Shown here one piece after another: positions 1-6,167 of a stretch of DNA of 9,866 nt. The notes below the pieces were generated by a model. That model saw only the letters and a list, made by a program, of their open reading frames with translations, was not told the DNA's origin and searched no databases. This DNA is from DASXIW01 sp036497785 (GTDB taxonomy: Bacteria; Pseudomonadota; Alphaproteobacteria; Acetobacterales; Acetobacteraceae). The translations under genes and the position numbers were made by a program. Each line of letters begins with the position of its first letter. Within the stretch, counting starts at the first letter, position 1. The stretch spans positions 1 through 9,866 of the forward strand of contig DASXIW010000107.1 in assembly GCA_036497785.1 (NCBI GenBank). Reading direction: 5' to 3'.

Positions 1-649
1 GGGTACAAGAGCGGGTCGACTGGCCGAGCCCAGCAAAAACGGCACGCGCCAGGCCCAGGCATCGATCTGCGCCGCGCTGAACAGCGTGTTCAGCAGCGCG
101 GCCACGGCGGAACTCACCAGCAGCCCGCCGACGACCGAGGCCTGGCCATAGCTGCCGTAATAGCCGCGCCGCCCATCCGGTAACCATTCCACGATGAAGG
201 CGGTGGCGTTGCCCCATTCTCCGCCGGCGGAAAGCCCCTGCAACACGCGGCACAACACCAGCAGAATGGGGCGAGCACGCCGATGCTGTCATGGTCGGGA
301 ATCAGGCTGATCCCGGCGGTACCCAGCGCCATCAGTACGATGGTCAGCGCCAGCGCCGATTTGCGGCCGCTTACGTCGCCCATCCGCCCCAGCACGATGC
401 CGCCCAGTGGCCGCGCCAGAAAACCCACGCCAAAGGCGGCGAAGGTAGCGAGCAGGGAGGCCACCTGATCGGTGCCGGGAAAGAATTACGGGCAACCACG
501 GTGGCGACGAAGCCATAAACGCCGAAATCGTAATATTCGAGGACATTGCCAATGCCGGCCGCGGCAATCGCCCGGCGTGTGGACATGGCGCTCGCGCCAA
601 ACGTGTCAGCCGCGGCGGTTGCCGATCCGGCCATCGTTGATCCAGCCAT
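1..649 (-). pseudogene. MHS-type MFS transporter, N-terminal part, two frameshifts, cut by window edge
   Basis: Three successive reading frames together spell the N-terminal third of a metabolite:H+ symporter (MHS) family MFS permease. The first frame gives TRRAIAAAGIGNVLEYYDFG, a typical MHS start. The second gives FLARPLGGIVLGRMGD and GRKSALALTIVLMALGT, the MFS loop 2-3 signature GxxxDRxGRK in the form GRMGDVSGRK. The third gives RVLQGLSAGGEWGNATAF and VEWLPDGRRGYYGSYGQAS, which are helix 4-5 features of the family. The frame changes near 484-490 and near 268-271, each repaired by adding one base (an A/T and a G/C run one base short). The start could be ATG 649 (or 634) or ATG 586; the conserved part begins near 586. 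It lies 89 bases downstream of the ABC ATPase on the same strand, so cotranscription is possible. MHS permeases carry organic acids, betaines or amino acids; the substrate cannot be told here. The alternative to a pseudogene is two sequencing errors in homopolymers. Confidence 0.8.
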
Positions 650-738
650 GAATTCGCATCATCTTTTCCAAAATCACCGCAGGTACCATGCTCGCTGCAA
701 CGAACGGTCGCGGCGCCGGCACTGCGCCGCAGGCGCCA

Positions 739-1818
739 TCACTCGCGCAGCAGGATGCAGGCTTCCGGCGCCCACCCCACCGCACAGGGCGCGCCGGGTG
801 CCGGCATCGCGTCCAGCCCGTCATTCAGCGCGTGGCTCACCCGCAGCACGCTCCCATCTCCCAGCCGCAGCACAACCGACAGCGCCGCGCCCACATAGGC
901 GCAATGCTCCACCACCCCCGCCAGCCGGTTCACCCCATCTCCGCTTGCGTCCGCCGCCATGATCCGCAACCGCTCCGGCCGCAGCGCCAGAAACATCGCC
1001 TCGCCTTCCCGCTGCGGCCCCGGCGGCGCCAGCGCAATCGCCCCGCCGGGCAGATCCAGATGCACCCCCTGTCCATCGCTGGCCCGCACCATGGCGGGCA
1101 GAATGCTCGCCGCCCCCAGAAACCCCGCCACAAACCGGTTGACCGGGCGCTCGTACAATGTCGCGGGCGCGCCAAGCTGCATCAGCCGCCCCTGGTGCAG
1201 CACGCCGATCCGGTCCGCCGTCGCCAGCGCCTCCTCCTGGTCATGCGTCACCAAAATCGCCGTTATCGCCAGCCGGCGCAGCAGCGCCACCAGATCCGCC
1301 CGCGTCTCCTCGCGCAACCCACGATCCAACGCCGAAAGCGGCTCGTCCAGCAGCAGCAATTGCGGCCTGGGCGCCACGCTGCGGGCCAGCGCCACGCGCT
1401 GCTGCTGCCCGCCGGATAATGAGGCGACGCGCCGTCGCCCGAAACCGGGCAGCCGCACAAGCTCAAGCAACTCCTCGACACGGCGGCCAATCTCGGCACG
1501 GCCCAGCCCCCCGCGCTGCAGCCCGAAGGCGATGTTGCCGGCCACGTCCATATGCGGAAACAGCGCATAGGACTGAAACATCGTGTTCACCGGCCGCAAA
1601 TGCGGCGGCAGGCCGGTGATGTCCCGCCCACCCACGGCAATCCGCCCCGCCTCCGGCGTCAGAAATCCGCCCGCGCACCGCAACAGCGTCGTCTTGCCCG
1701 AGCCCGAACCCCCGACGAGCACAAAAATCTCGCCGGCCCCGATCTCCAGATTCAGCCCGTCCAAGGCGGTCACCGATCCGTAGCGGAGGGTCAGTCCGCT
1801 AATAACGACGTCGCTCAA
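739..1818 (-). CDS. potA: ABC transporter ATP-binding protein, PotA/PotG (polyamine) family
   Basis: This 359-residue cytoplasmic ATPase would power uptake of the ligand bound by the neighbouring PotF-like protein. All nucleotide-binding motifs are intact: Walker A GGSGSGKTT (about 36-44), Q-loop Gln 82 in FQSYALFPHMDVAGNI, signature LSGGQQQR (134-141), Walker B LLLLDEP (154-160), D-loop SALD, and switch His 192 in ILVTHDQEEA. The last 90 or so residues fit the TOBE regulatory domain of the PotA/FbpC/MalK group. Length is normal for PotA/PotG. The start is a TTG that directly follows the TGA of the upstream gene; the next in-frame GTG would remove the first strand, so TTG is preferred and translational coupling is likely. 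The permease subunits normally encoded after such an ATPase are absent; a broken MFS gene follows instead. Family assignment is firm; polyamine as substrate is inferred from the partner gene. Confidence 0.93.
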   Translation of the reverse strand: MSDVVISGLTLRYGSVTALDGLNLEIGAGEIFVLVGGSGSGKTTLLRCAGGFLTPEAGRIAVGGRDITGLPPHLRPVNTMFQSYALFPHMDVAGNIAFGLQRGGLGRAEIGRRVEELLELVRLPGFGRRRVASLSGGQQQRVALARSVAPRPQLLLLDEPLSALDRGLREETRADLVALLRRLAITAILVTHDQEEALATADRIGVLHQGRLMQLGAPATLYERPVNRFVAGFLGAASILPAMVRASDGQGVHLDLPGGAIALAPPGPQREGEAMFLALRPERLRIMAADASGDGVNRLAGVVEHCAYVGAALSVVLRLGDGSVLRVSHALNDGLDAMPAPGAPCAVGWAPEACILLRE

Positions 1819-2898
1819 TCAATTCCCAGCCTTGAAGCGCGCCCACATCCGGCTGCGCGCCCGCGCGGCATCCTCCGGCACGGCCCCGATGGTGAAGAAA
1901 TTCTTCACCGCCTCGGGCGGCGGATAGATGCCGGGATCGCCGGCAATCGCCGGCTCCACACCCGGCCGGCTGGCCGGCACGGCATTGGGGTAGCGCACAT
2001 GGTTGGTGATGCCGGCCATCATCTCCGGCTGCAGCAGGAAATCGATGAAGGCCAGCGCGTCGGCCGGATGCGGCGCATCCTTCGGGATCGCCAGCATATC
2101 GAACCATAATTGCGCGCCCTCACGCGGCGCCACATAGCGGATCTGCCCGCCATGCCCGGCCTCCTCGGCCCGCGCAGCCGCCTGGATCATATCGCCAGAA
2201 TAAGACATCACCAGGCAGGTCTCGCCGGACGCCATCTCCTCCACCGCACCGCCGCTGGCGAAGCTGCGAATGTACGGCCGAATGGCGCCCAGCGCCTTCG
2301 CCACCGCCGCCAGATCGGCCGGATCGGTGCTGTCCGGATTGCGCCCCAGCACGTGCAGCACGGTCGGGATCACATCGATCGCGCTGTCCATCATGGTGAT
2401 GCCGCAGCTTGCGATGCGGGCCGCGTTCTCGGGCTTGAACAGCAAATCCCAGCTATCCAGCGGCGCATCCGGGAACAGCGCGTGGATCTTCGCCACGTTC
2501 TCCCCCATCCCGATCGTGCCCCACAGATAAATCGCCCCGAACCGGTTGCCGGGATCGGAACTCTCCACCTGCTTCATCAGCGCGGGATCCTCCCCCGCCA
2601 GATGCGGCAGCTTCGCCTTGTCCAGCGGCAGCAGCGCGCCCGATCTCACCAGCCGCGAAAAAGTCGGCTCGCTGGTCGGCACCACCACGTCATACCCCGA
2701 ACTGCCGGCCAGCAGCTTGCCTTCCAGCGTCTCAAGGCTGTCATATGTGTCGGAATGCACCGTAATTCCCGTGGCCTTGGTAAAGCGCGTAATCACAGTC
2801 GGGTCGATGTAGTCGGTCCAGTTGTAGAAATTCACAACCCTGTCCTGCGCCATGGCCGGCGACGCGATTAGCAAGATTGCAATAATGAGATATCGCAT
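1819..2898 (-). CDS. potF: Periplasmic polyamine (putrescine)-binding protein, PotF/PotD family
   Basis: This is the substrate receptor of a polyamine ABC importer, 359 residues with the chosen start. The N-terminus RYLIIAILLIASPAMAQ is a signal peptide with a likely cleavage after AMA. The mature protein follows E. coli PotF closely by eye: VVNFYNWTDYI, LEGKLLAGSSGYDVVVP, LPLDKAKLP, DSWDLLFKPEN, NPGIYPP-like GDPGIYPPPEAV, and a final RMWARFKAGN. Of the acidic pocket residues known in PotF/PotD, aspartates sit at the positions I align with PotF Glu185, Asp247 and Asp278; the PotF tryptophan before GD is a tyrosine here (SYSGD). I chose ATG 2898 because it begins the signal peptide and has GGAA 8 bases upstream; the frame also allows a GTG at 2937, which would add 13 residues before the signal sequence and overlap the divergent gene. 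The ATPase gene follows with no gap. Putrescine or a related diamine is the likely ligand. Confidence 0.93.
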   Translation of the reverse strand: MRYLIIAILLIASPAMAQDRVVNFYNWTDYIDPTVITRFTKATGITVHSDTYDSLETLEGKLLAGSSGYDVVVPTSEPTFSRLVRSGALLPLDKAKLPHLAGEDPALMKQVESSDPGNRFGAIYLWGTIGMGENVAKIHALFPDAPLDSWDLLFKPENAARIASCGITMMDSAIDVIPTVLHVLGRNPDSTDPADLAAVAKALGAIRPYIRSFASGGAVEEMASGETCLVMSYSGDMIQAAARAEEAGHGGQIRYVAPREGAQLWFDMLAIPKDAPHPADALAFIDFLLQPEMMAGITNHVRYPNAVPASRPGVEPAIAGDPGIYPPPEAVKNFFTIGAVPEDAARARSRMWARFKAGN

Positions 2899-2921
2899 GG
2901 GCGGCGTTCCGGTGACGATTC

Positions 2922-2926
2922 GGAGG
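2922..2926 (+). promoter_or_regulatory. Ribosome binding site for the MucR-like gene
   Basis: GGAGG lies four bases before ATG 2931 and decides this start. It sits within the 32 bases between this start codon and the preferred divergent start of the polyamine-binding protein (ATG 2898), so neither gene has room for its own promoter between the start codons; each promoter must lie inside the other gene. Confidence 0.6.
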
Positions 2927-2930
2927 ATGG

Positions 2931-3191
2931 ATGACACAATACGACAAGGCAGCGGCCGATATCATGACCGCATATCTGAAGCGGCACCTGCTTGCAGCAA
3001 GTGACGTCGCGCCACTGCTGACAGCCATCATGCAAGCCCTTGCAACAGCCACCCAAGGCCCGCCTTCGCCCCAAATCACGCTGGCCGAACTCACGCCACG
3101 CATTCGCCGCAAGCGCCGCTCAGCCGCCGACGCGCCGCCGGAACGCAAGGATCGTACTGGCGCCGACCAGCAGGAGTTATTCCCCAAGTGA
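2931..3191 (+). CDS. Small MucR/Ros N-terminus-like protein without zinc finger
   Basis: This 86-residue protein has a strong ribosome binding site. Residues 8-42 (ADIMTAYLKRHLLAASDVAP and following) resemble the N-terminal region of MucR/Ros regulators, whose members have the pattern ADIVxAYVxxNxVPxxDLPxLI then a helix ending in HxAL. MucR proteins continue into a C2H2-type zinc finger that binds DNA; here the second half is instead a basic, Pro/Ala/Arg-rich tail with RIRRKRRS, no Cys pairs, and a stop. I found no zinc-finger coding in the following DNA in any frame. It is divergent from the polyamine-binding gene and 19 bases ahead of a cupin gene, so it probably shares an mRNA with the cupin. 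In MucR the N-terminal part mediates self-association, so a finger-less form could bind or titrate a full-length partner; that is inference. The MucR resemblance is by eye and moderate; otherwise it is a hypothetical protein. Confidence 0.65.
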   Translation: MTQYDKAAADIMTAYLKRHLLAASDVAPLLTAIMQALATATQGPPSPQITLAELTPRIRRKRRSAADAPPERKDRTGADQQELFPK

Positions 3192-3199
3192 TTCGGGCC

Positions 3200-3204
3200 G
3201 GAAG
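3200..3204 (+). promoter_or_regulatory. Ribosome binding site deciding the cupin GTG start
   Basis: GGAAG ends six bases before GTG 3211. The same frame is open much further upstream (to an ATG at 3040), but that part overlaps the MucR-like gene and does not look like cupin, so the short form starting at GTG is preferred. Confidence 0.6.
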
Positions 3205-3210
3205 CGTCCC

Positions 3211-3603
3211 GTGACTCCGTTCGACACCAAAAAACTGCCATCCGCCGCCGATGTCGCCGCGCCGGATGGTTCGGAAGTTCGCCTGCTGCTTTCGCTGGCC
3301 GGTGGCAGCATGGCGCATTTTCAGCTCCAGGCCGGCCAGGTCGCCCGCGCGGTCCGGCACCGGACCGTCGAGGAAATCTGGTATTTCCTCTCGGGCCAAG
3401 GCGAGATGTGGCGGTCCGACGGCACAAGTGAGAGCACGACACCGGTATCGGCCGGCATCTGCGTGACCATCCCCGTCGGCACCGCGTTCCAGTTCCGTGC
3501 CGCCGCCCACGGCAAGCTGGCCGCGATCGCGATCACGATGCCGCCATGGCCGGGGACGGATGAGGCGGAGCTGGTCGAGGGCAAATGGACTCCGGCGGTC
3601 TGA
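3211..3603 (+). CDS. Small single-domain cupin protein
   Basis: This 130-residue protein fits a small cupin_2 beta-barrel. Motif 1 is readable as VRHRTVEEIWYFLSGQGEMW, with the conserved Glu-Glu, the hydrophobic strand and the SGxG turn; motif 2 is GICVTIPVGTAFQFRA, with the PxGxxxxF turn. The cupin metal site normally uses HxH and Glu from motif 1 and His from motif 2. Here the first His is Val (VRH) and the motif 2 His is Phe (PVGTAF), so one His and the Glu remain and metal binding is doubtful. The C-terminus MPPWPGTDEAELVEGKW is typical of small cupins in proteobacteria. The start is GTG with a good ribosome binding site. It follows the MucR-like gene by 19 bases and ends 9 bases before the end of convergent gluQ. 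The substrate or ligand is unknown; it may be a sensor or a non-metal isomerase-like protein. Confidence 0.85.
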   Translation: MTPFDTKKLPSAADVAAPDGSEVRLLLSLAGGSMAHFQLQAGQVARAVRHRTVEEIWYFLSGQGEMWRSDGTSESTTPVSAGICVTIPVGTAFQFRAAAHGKLAAIAITMPPWPGTDEAELVEGKWTPAV

Positions 3604-3612
3604 TCGCCCGCC

Positions 3613-4467
3613 TCACCTCCTCTCGCAATTTGCGAGTCGCCCGTCTTCGGCCATCGCCAGAACCTGCTCCGGCGCGCAGCCCTTAAGTCGCAAATCGCGC
3701 AGCGAAATCGCCGAATCGCGCTTTGAAAATCGCTTTCCGGCGGGGTCCGTGAGCAGCAAATGATGCGCATAGACCGGGGCGGGCCACCCCATCAGCGCCT
3801 GCAAAAGCCGCTGGATCGCCGTCGCCGGTTTCAGATCCACGCCCCGCGTGACCAGCGTGACACCTTGCAGCGCATCGTCATGCGCCACACAAAGATGATA
3901 GCTGGCCGGCGCATCCTTGCGCGCTAGCACCACATCCCCGAAGGCCAGGGGATCGCAGCGAATCTCCCCCTCACCTTCTTCGCTAAACCATAAATCCACA
4001 GTCATTTCAAAGGCTTTTGCCACATCCAGGCGCAGCGCATGCGGCACGCAAGCCGCGATGCGGGCCCCGCGCACCTGCGCGGGCAGATGCCGGCAAGTGC
4101 CGGGATAGATCGGCGCCCCATCCGGCCCATGCGGCGCCGCGACGGACTGGGCGATATCCGCGCGCGTGCAGAAACAGGGATACAGCAGCCCGCGCGCCGA
4201 AAGATCGTCCAGAACCGCGCGGTATTCCGCCATATGCCGCGACTGCACGCGCACCGGACCATCCCAGTCAATGCCGAGCCAGCGCAGATCCTCGATGATC
4301 GCATCGGCGAATTCCGCCCGGCACCGGCCAGGATCGATATCCTCCAGCCGCAGCAGAAATCGGCCGCCCGAGTCCCGCGCCCGCCGCCATCCGGCAAGGG
4401 CGGAATGGGCGTGGCCGAGATGCAGATAGCCGGTCGGGCTGGGGGCGAAGCGCGTGGTGCAGGGCAT
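3613..4467 (-). CDS. gluQ: Glutamyl-Q tRNA(Asp) synthetase
   Basis: GluQ activates glutamate without tRNA and transfers it to the queuosine base at position 34 of tRNA-Asp. At 284 residues this is the catalytic core of a class I glutamyl-tRNA synthetase without the anticodon-binding domain, the normal GluQ length. The N-terminus has RFAPSPTGYLHLGHAHSAL, with the HIGH motif as HLGH (16-19). LRLEDIDPGRC follows at about 39-49. The GluQ zinc site is complete: Cys 98, Cys 100, Tyr 121 and Cys 125 (CFC ... YPGTC). The KMSKS counterpart is KRFSKRD (245-251), after VYAHHLLLTDPAGK. Start ATG 4467 gives the family N-terminus directly. The gene is convergent with the cupin and divergent from the esterase, with 44 bases between the two starts. 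The family is not in doubt; activity requires queuosine synthesis genes elsewhere. Confidence 0.95.
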   Translation of the reverse strand: MPCTTRFAPSPTGYLHLGHAHSALAGWRRARDSGGRFLLRLEDIDPGRCRAEFADAIIEDLRWLGIDWDGPVRVQSRHMAEYRAVLDDLSARGLLYPCFCTRADIAQSVAAPHGPDGAPIYPGTCRHLPAQVRGARIAACVPHALRLDVAKAFEMTVDLWFSEEGEGEIRCDPLAFGDVVLARKDAPASYHLCVAHDDALQGVTLVTRGVDLKPATAIQRLLQALMGWPAPVYAHHLLLTDPAGKRFSKRDSAISLRDLRLKGCAPEQVLAMAEDGRLANCERR

Positions 4468-4511
4468 GGCGGCGCAGTATAGGAAAGCCCGCCGTATCAG
4501 GAGAGTGCTTC

Positions 4512-5156
4512 ATGCCAGAACTCGACGGACCGCGCTGGGGCCCGAAGGACGCGCCTGTGCGCCAATTGGTGGTGCTGTGCCACGGCGTCGGCGCGGATGG
4601 GCATGACCTGATCGATCTGGCGCCAAGCTGGGCCACGGCCCTACCCCATGCCGTCTTCGCGGCGCCGGACGGACCCGAGCCATACGATATGGCACCGATG
4701 GGGCGGCAATGGTTCAGCCTGACCGATCGTACGCCGGCGCGGCTGGAAGCCGGCATCGCGGTCGCGGCGCCATCTCTGGACCGCTTCATCGACACGGAGC
4801 TGGCCCGGCTGGATTTGCCTGCCGATGCCTATGCACTGATGGGCTTCAGCCAGGGGGCGATGATGGCGTTGTATGCCGGGCTGCGCCGCGCCGTGCCGCC
4901 GCGCACCATATTGGCATTTTCCGGCGCGCTGCTGGCGCCCGAGTCGGTGGCATCCCTGGCGGGTCGGCCGCCGGTATTGCTCGTGCATGGGCAGGACGAT
5001 GCCGTGGTGCCGGTGGAGCGATCCCACCAGGCGGAACAGACGCTGCGCGCCGCGGGCCTGCCGGTGGAGGCGTTGTACTGCCCGGGTTTGGGCCATGGCA
5101 TCGACGAGTCGGGCCTTTCCATGGGCGCTTTGTTCCTGCAGCGCGCCTTCGCCTGA
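4512..5156 (+). CDS. Serine esterase, phospholipase/carboxylesterase (PLP-like) family
   Basis: This 214-residue cytoplasmic alpha/beta hydrolase belongs to the family that includes Pseudomonas carboxylesterase, E. coli YpfH and eukaryotic acyl-protein thioesterases. Family marks in order: LVVLCHGVGADGHDLIDLAP (oxyanion-hole region, about 19-38), FAAPDGPEPYDMAPMGRQWFS (49-69), nucleophile elbow GFSQG with Ser 113, LAFSGALL (134-141), LLVHGQDDAVVP with Asp 163, and GLGHGI with His 195. The catalytic triad is therefore Ser 113, Asp 163 and His 195. No signal peptide is present. AGGAG at 4499-4503 lies eight bases before ATG 4512. It hydrolyses short or medium acyl esters in characterised relatives; the natural substrate here is unknown. 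The gene appears to be transcribed alone. Confidence 0.92.
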   Translation: MPELDGPRWGPKDAPVRQLVVLCHGVGADGHDLIDLAPSWATALPHAVFAAPDGPEPYDMAPMGRQWFSLTDRTPARLEAGIAVAAPSLDRFIDTELARLDLPADAYALMGFSQGAMMALYAGLRRAVPPRTILAFSGALLAPESVASLAGRPPVLLVHGQDDAVVPVERSHQAEQTLRAAGLPVEALYCPGLGHGIDESGLSMGALFLQRAFA

Positions 5157-5213
5157 CCGGCCCAAAACCCAAGCACGAAAGATGACGGGCGCATGAAAGC
5201 GTGCGTGGCATGC

Positions 5214-5242
5214 TTGCGACACGCCTTACGCAGTGCGATAAA
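5214..5242 (+). promoter_or_regulatory. Candidate sigma-70 promoter of the HNH gene
   Basis: TTGCGA (5214-5219) and GATAAA (5237-5242) are separated by exactly 17 bases, a good match to -35 and -10 elements. Transcription would begin near 5250, about 80 bases before the TTG start. The 175-base gap between the esterase and the HNH gene shows no terminator for the esterase and nothing else recognisable. Confidence 0.45.
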
Positions 5243-5320
5243 TCCTTAGGTTCTCGGAGGCGCACTATATCTGGCGGGTCGTTGACTTTGCGGACCACCA
5301 GATTTGCGCTCCGCCCGACG

Positions 5321-5325
5321 AGGAG
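5321..5325 (+). promoter_or_regulatory. Ribosome binding site deciding the TTG start of the HNH gene
   Basis: AGGAG ends six bases before TTG 5332. The frame is open upstream back to a TAA at 5239-5241, but that stretch has no ATG, GTG or TTG in frame, so TTG 5332 is the only usual start that keeps the conserved N-terminus. Confidence 0.65.
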
Positions 5326-5331
5326 CGGGGA

Positions 5332-5892
5332 TTGCCAGACGGCGGGCAACATTATCCGGCGCTTGTTTTGAACGCCGATTTTCGGCCGCTCTCCTATTTT
5401 CCGTTGTCCGTCTGGGCATGGCAGGATGCGGTGAAGGCGGTGTTTCTGGATCGTGTCTCCGTGCTCAACGAATACGACGCCGAAGTTCGCTCGCCCAGCC
5501 TCACCATGCGCCTGCCCAGCGTCATCGCGCTGAAGGACTATATCCCGGCGGCGCGCAAGCCGGCCTTCACCCGGTTCAACGTGTTCCTGCGCGATGCCTT
5601 CAGCTGCCAGTACTGCAATGAGCGGATGCCGGCGCCGGACCTGACCTTCGATCATGTGATCCCGCGCTGCCGCGGCGGCCGCACGACATGGGAAAACGTG
5701 GTGGCCGCCTGTGGCGTGTGTAATCTGCGCAAGGGCAGCCGGATGCCGCGTGAATGCCGGATGTTCCCGCGCGTGGAGCCGCGGCAGCCATCGACCTGGG
5801 AATTGCAGGAAAACGGCCGGGCCTTCCCGCCGAACTATTTGCATGAGAGCTGGCGCGACTATCTGTACTGGGACAGCGAGCTGGAAAGCTGA
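5332..5892 (+). CDS. Stand-alone HNH endonuclease family protein
   Basis: This 186-residue protein is a member of a conserved bacterial HNH family, common as a chromosomal single-copy gene in alphaproteobacteria. An N-terminal region begins PALVLNADFRPLSYFPLSVW and continues to KPAFTRFNVFLRD (about 9-88). The HNH domain follows: Cys 92 and Cys 95 (CQYC), FDHVIPRCRGGRTTWENVV with Asp 107, His 108 and Asn 122, then Cys 127 and Cys 130 (CGVCNLRKG) with Asn 131. The four Cys form the structural zinc site and His 108 is the expected catalytic base. The C-terminus FPPNYLHESWRDYLYWDSELE is the conserved family tail. Everything needed for catalysis is intact. It has its own promoter and a strong terminator, and no methylase, phage or restriction partner nearby, so a restriction or homing role is unlikely; the cellular role of the family is not settled to my knowledge. 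Confidence 0.92.
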   Translation: MPDGGQHYPALVLNADFRPLSYFPLSVWAWQDAVKAVFLDRVSVLNEYDAEVRSPSLTMRLPSVIALKDYIPAARKPAFTRFNVFLRDAFSCQYCNERMPAPDLTFDHVIPRCRGGRTTWENVVAACGVCNLRKGSRMPRECRMFPRVEPRQPSTWELQENGRAFPPNYLHESWRDYLYWDSELES

Positions 5893-5903
5893 TCGGGCCG
5901 CTT

Positions 5904-5941
5904 CAACAAAAAATGGCGCCCTCGGGCGCCATTTTTTGTTG
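5904..5941 (+). terminator. Strong bidirectional intrinsic terminator after the HNH gene
   Basis: A perfect 17-base inverted repeat (5904-5920 with 5925-5941) encloses a 4-base loop. The GC core GGCGCC is flanked by A6 on the left and T6 on the right, so it works as a rho-independent terminator for the HNH mRNA that ends 12 bases earlier. The A-run makes it equally usable for transcription from the right on the minus strand, although I see no gene there. Confidence 0.92.
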
Positions 5942-6022
5942 GTATCGCAGCGGCGTGGTGTGACGACATATCCCGCTTGCGCGGAGCCGCGGCGTGCGAC
6001 GATCCGCTGCACAAATGCAATG

Positions 6023-6035
6023 GTTGCAATGCAAC
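6023..6035. promoter_or_regulatory. 13-base palindrome, possible operator
   Basis: GTTGCA-A-TGCAAC is a perfect inverted repeat around one central base, about 200 bases before the aminotransferase start and about 80 before a TATAAA at 6097. Size and symmetry suit a dimeric regulator, but only one copy exists here and chance is possible. Confidence 0.3.
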
Positions 6036-6125
6036 GGTCATACCACAGGCGAAGCGCTTGGCATCCCAGCGTACAGTTCGCCGTTATGCGCGAGCTTATA
6101 AATTTTTCCGACGCTCTAAGCTACG

Positions 6126-6153
6126 CCGCGACGCGAAAGGCCCGCCGTCGCGG
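6126..6153 (+). other. Leader hairpin followed by ATTTT, possible attenuator or weak terminator
   Basis: CCGCGACG (6126-6133) pairs fully with CGTCGCGG (6146-6153) across a 12-base loop, and ATTTT follows. If transcription starts after the TATAAA at 6097-6102, the hairpin lies in the leader of the aminotransferase mRNA. The T-run is short, so termination would be weak or conditional at most. Confidence 0.3.
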
Positions 6154-6167
6154 ATTTTGATGCGAAG

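Noticed and set aside
712..737. GGCGCC pair as a terminator after the ABC ATPase
   Set aside because: Six-base arms, a 14-base loop and no T-run; self-complementary GGCGCC is common in such GC-rich DNA.
688..1570. Overlapping long plus-strand frames opposite the ABC ATPase
   Set aside because: They have shadow composition (Arg, Pro, Ser, Gln) and no domains, while the minus strand carries every ABC motif.
2110..2871. 253-codon open frame on the plus strand opposite the polyamine-binding gene
   Set aside because: It is antisense to a clear gene and is His/Arg-rich without any recognisable domain.
5332..5892. HNH gene as a homing endonuclease or restriction enzyme
   Set aside because: There is no intron, intein, methylase or phage context, and the protein has the full-length form of a conserved chromosomal family.
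4846..6012. 388-codon open frame on the minus strand
   Set aside because: It runs antisense to the esterase and HNH genes and across the terminator; the translation is rich in Arg, Pro and Ala and matches no family, as expected of a shadow frame in GC-rich DNA.
6059..6075. TTGGCA-like -24 element that might be a sigma-54 promoter
   Set aside because: The required TTGC at -12 is absent at the right spacing.
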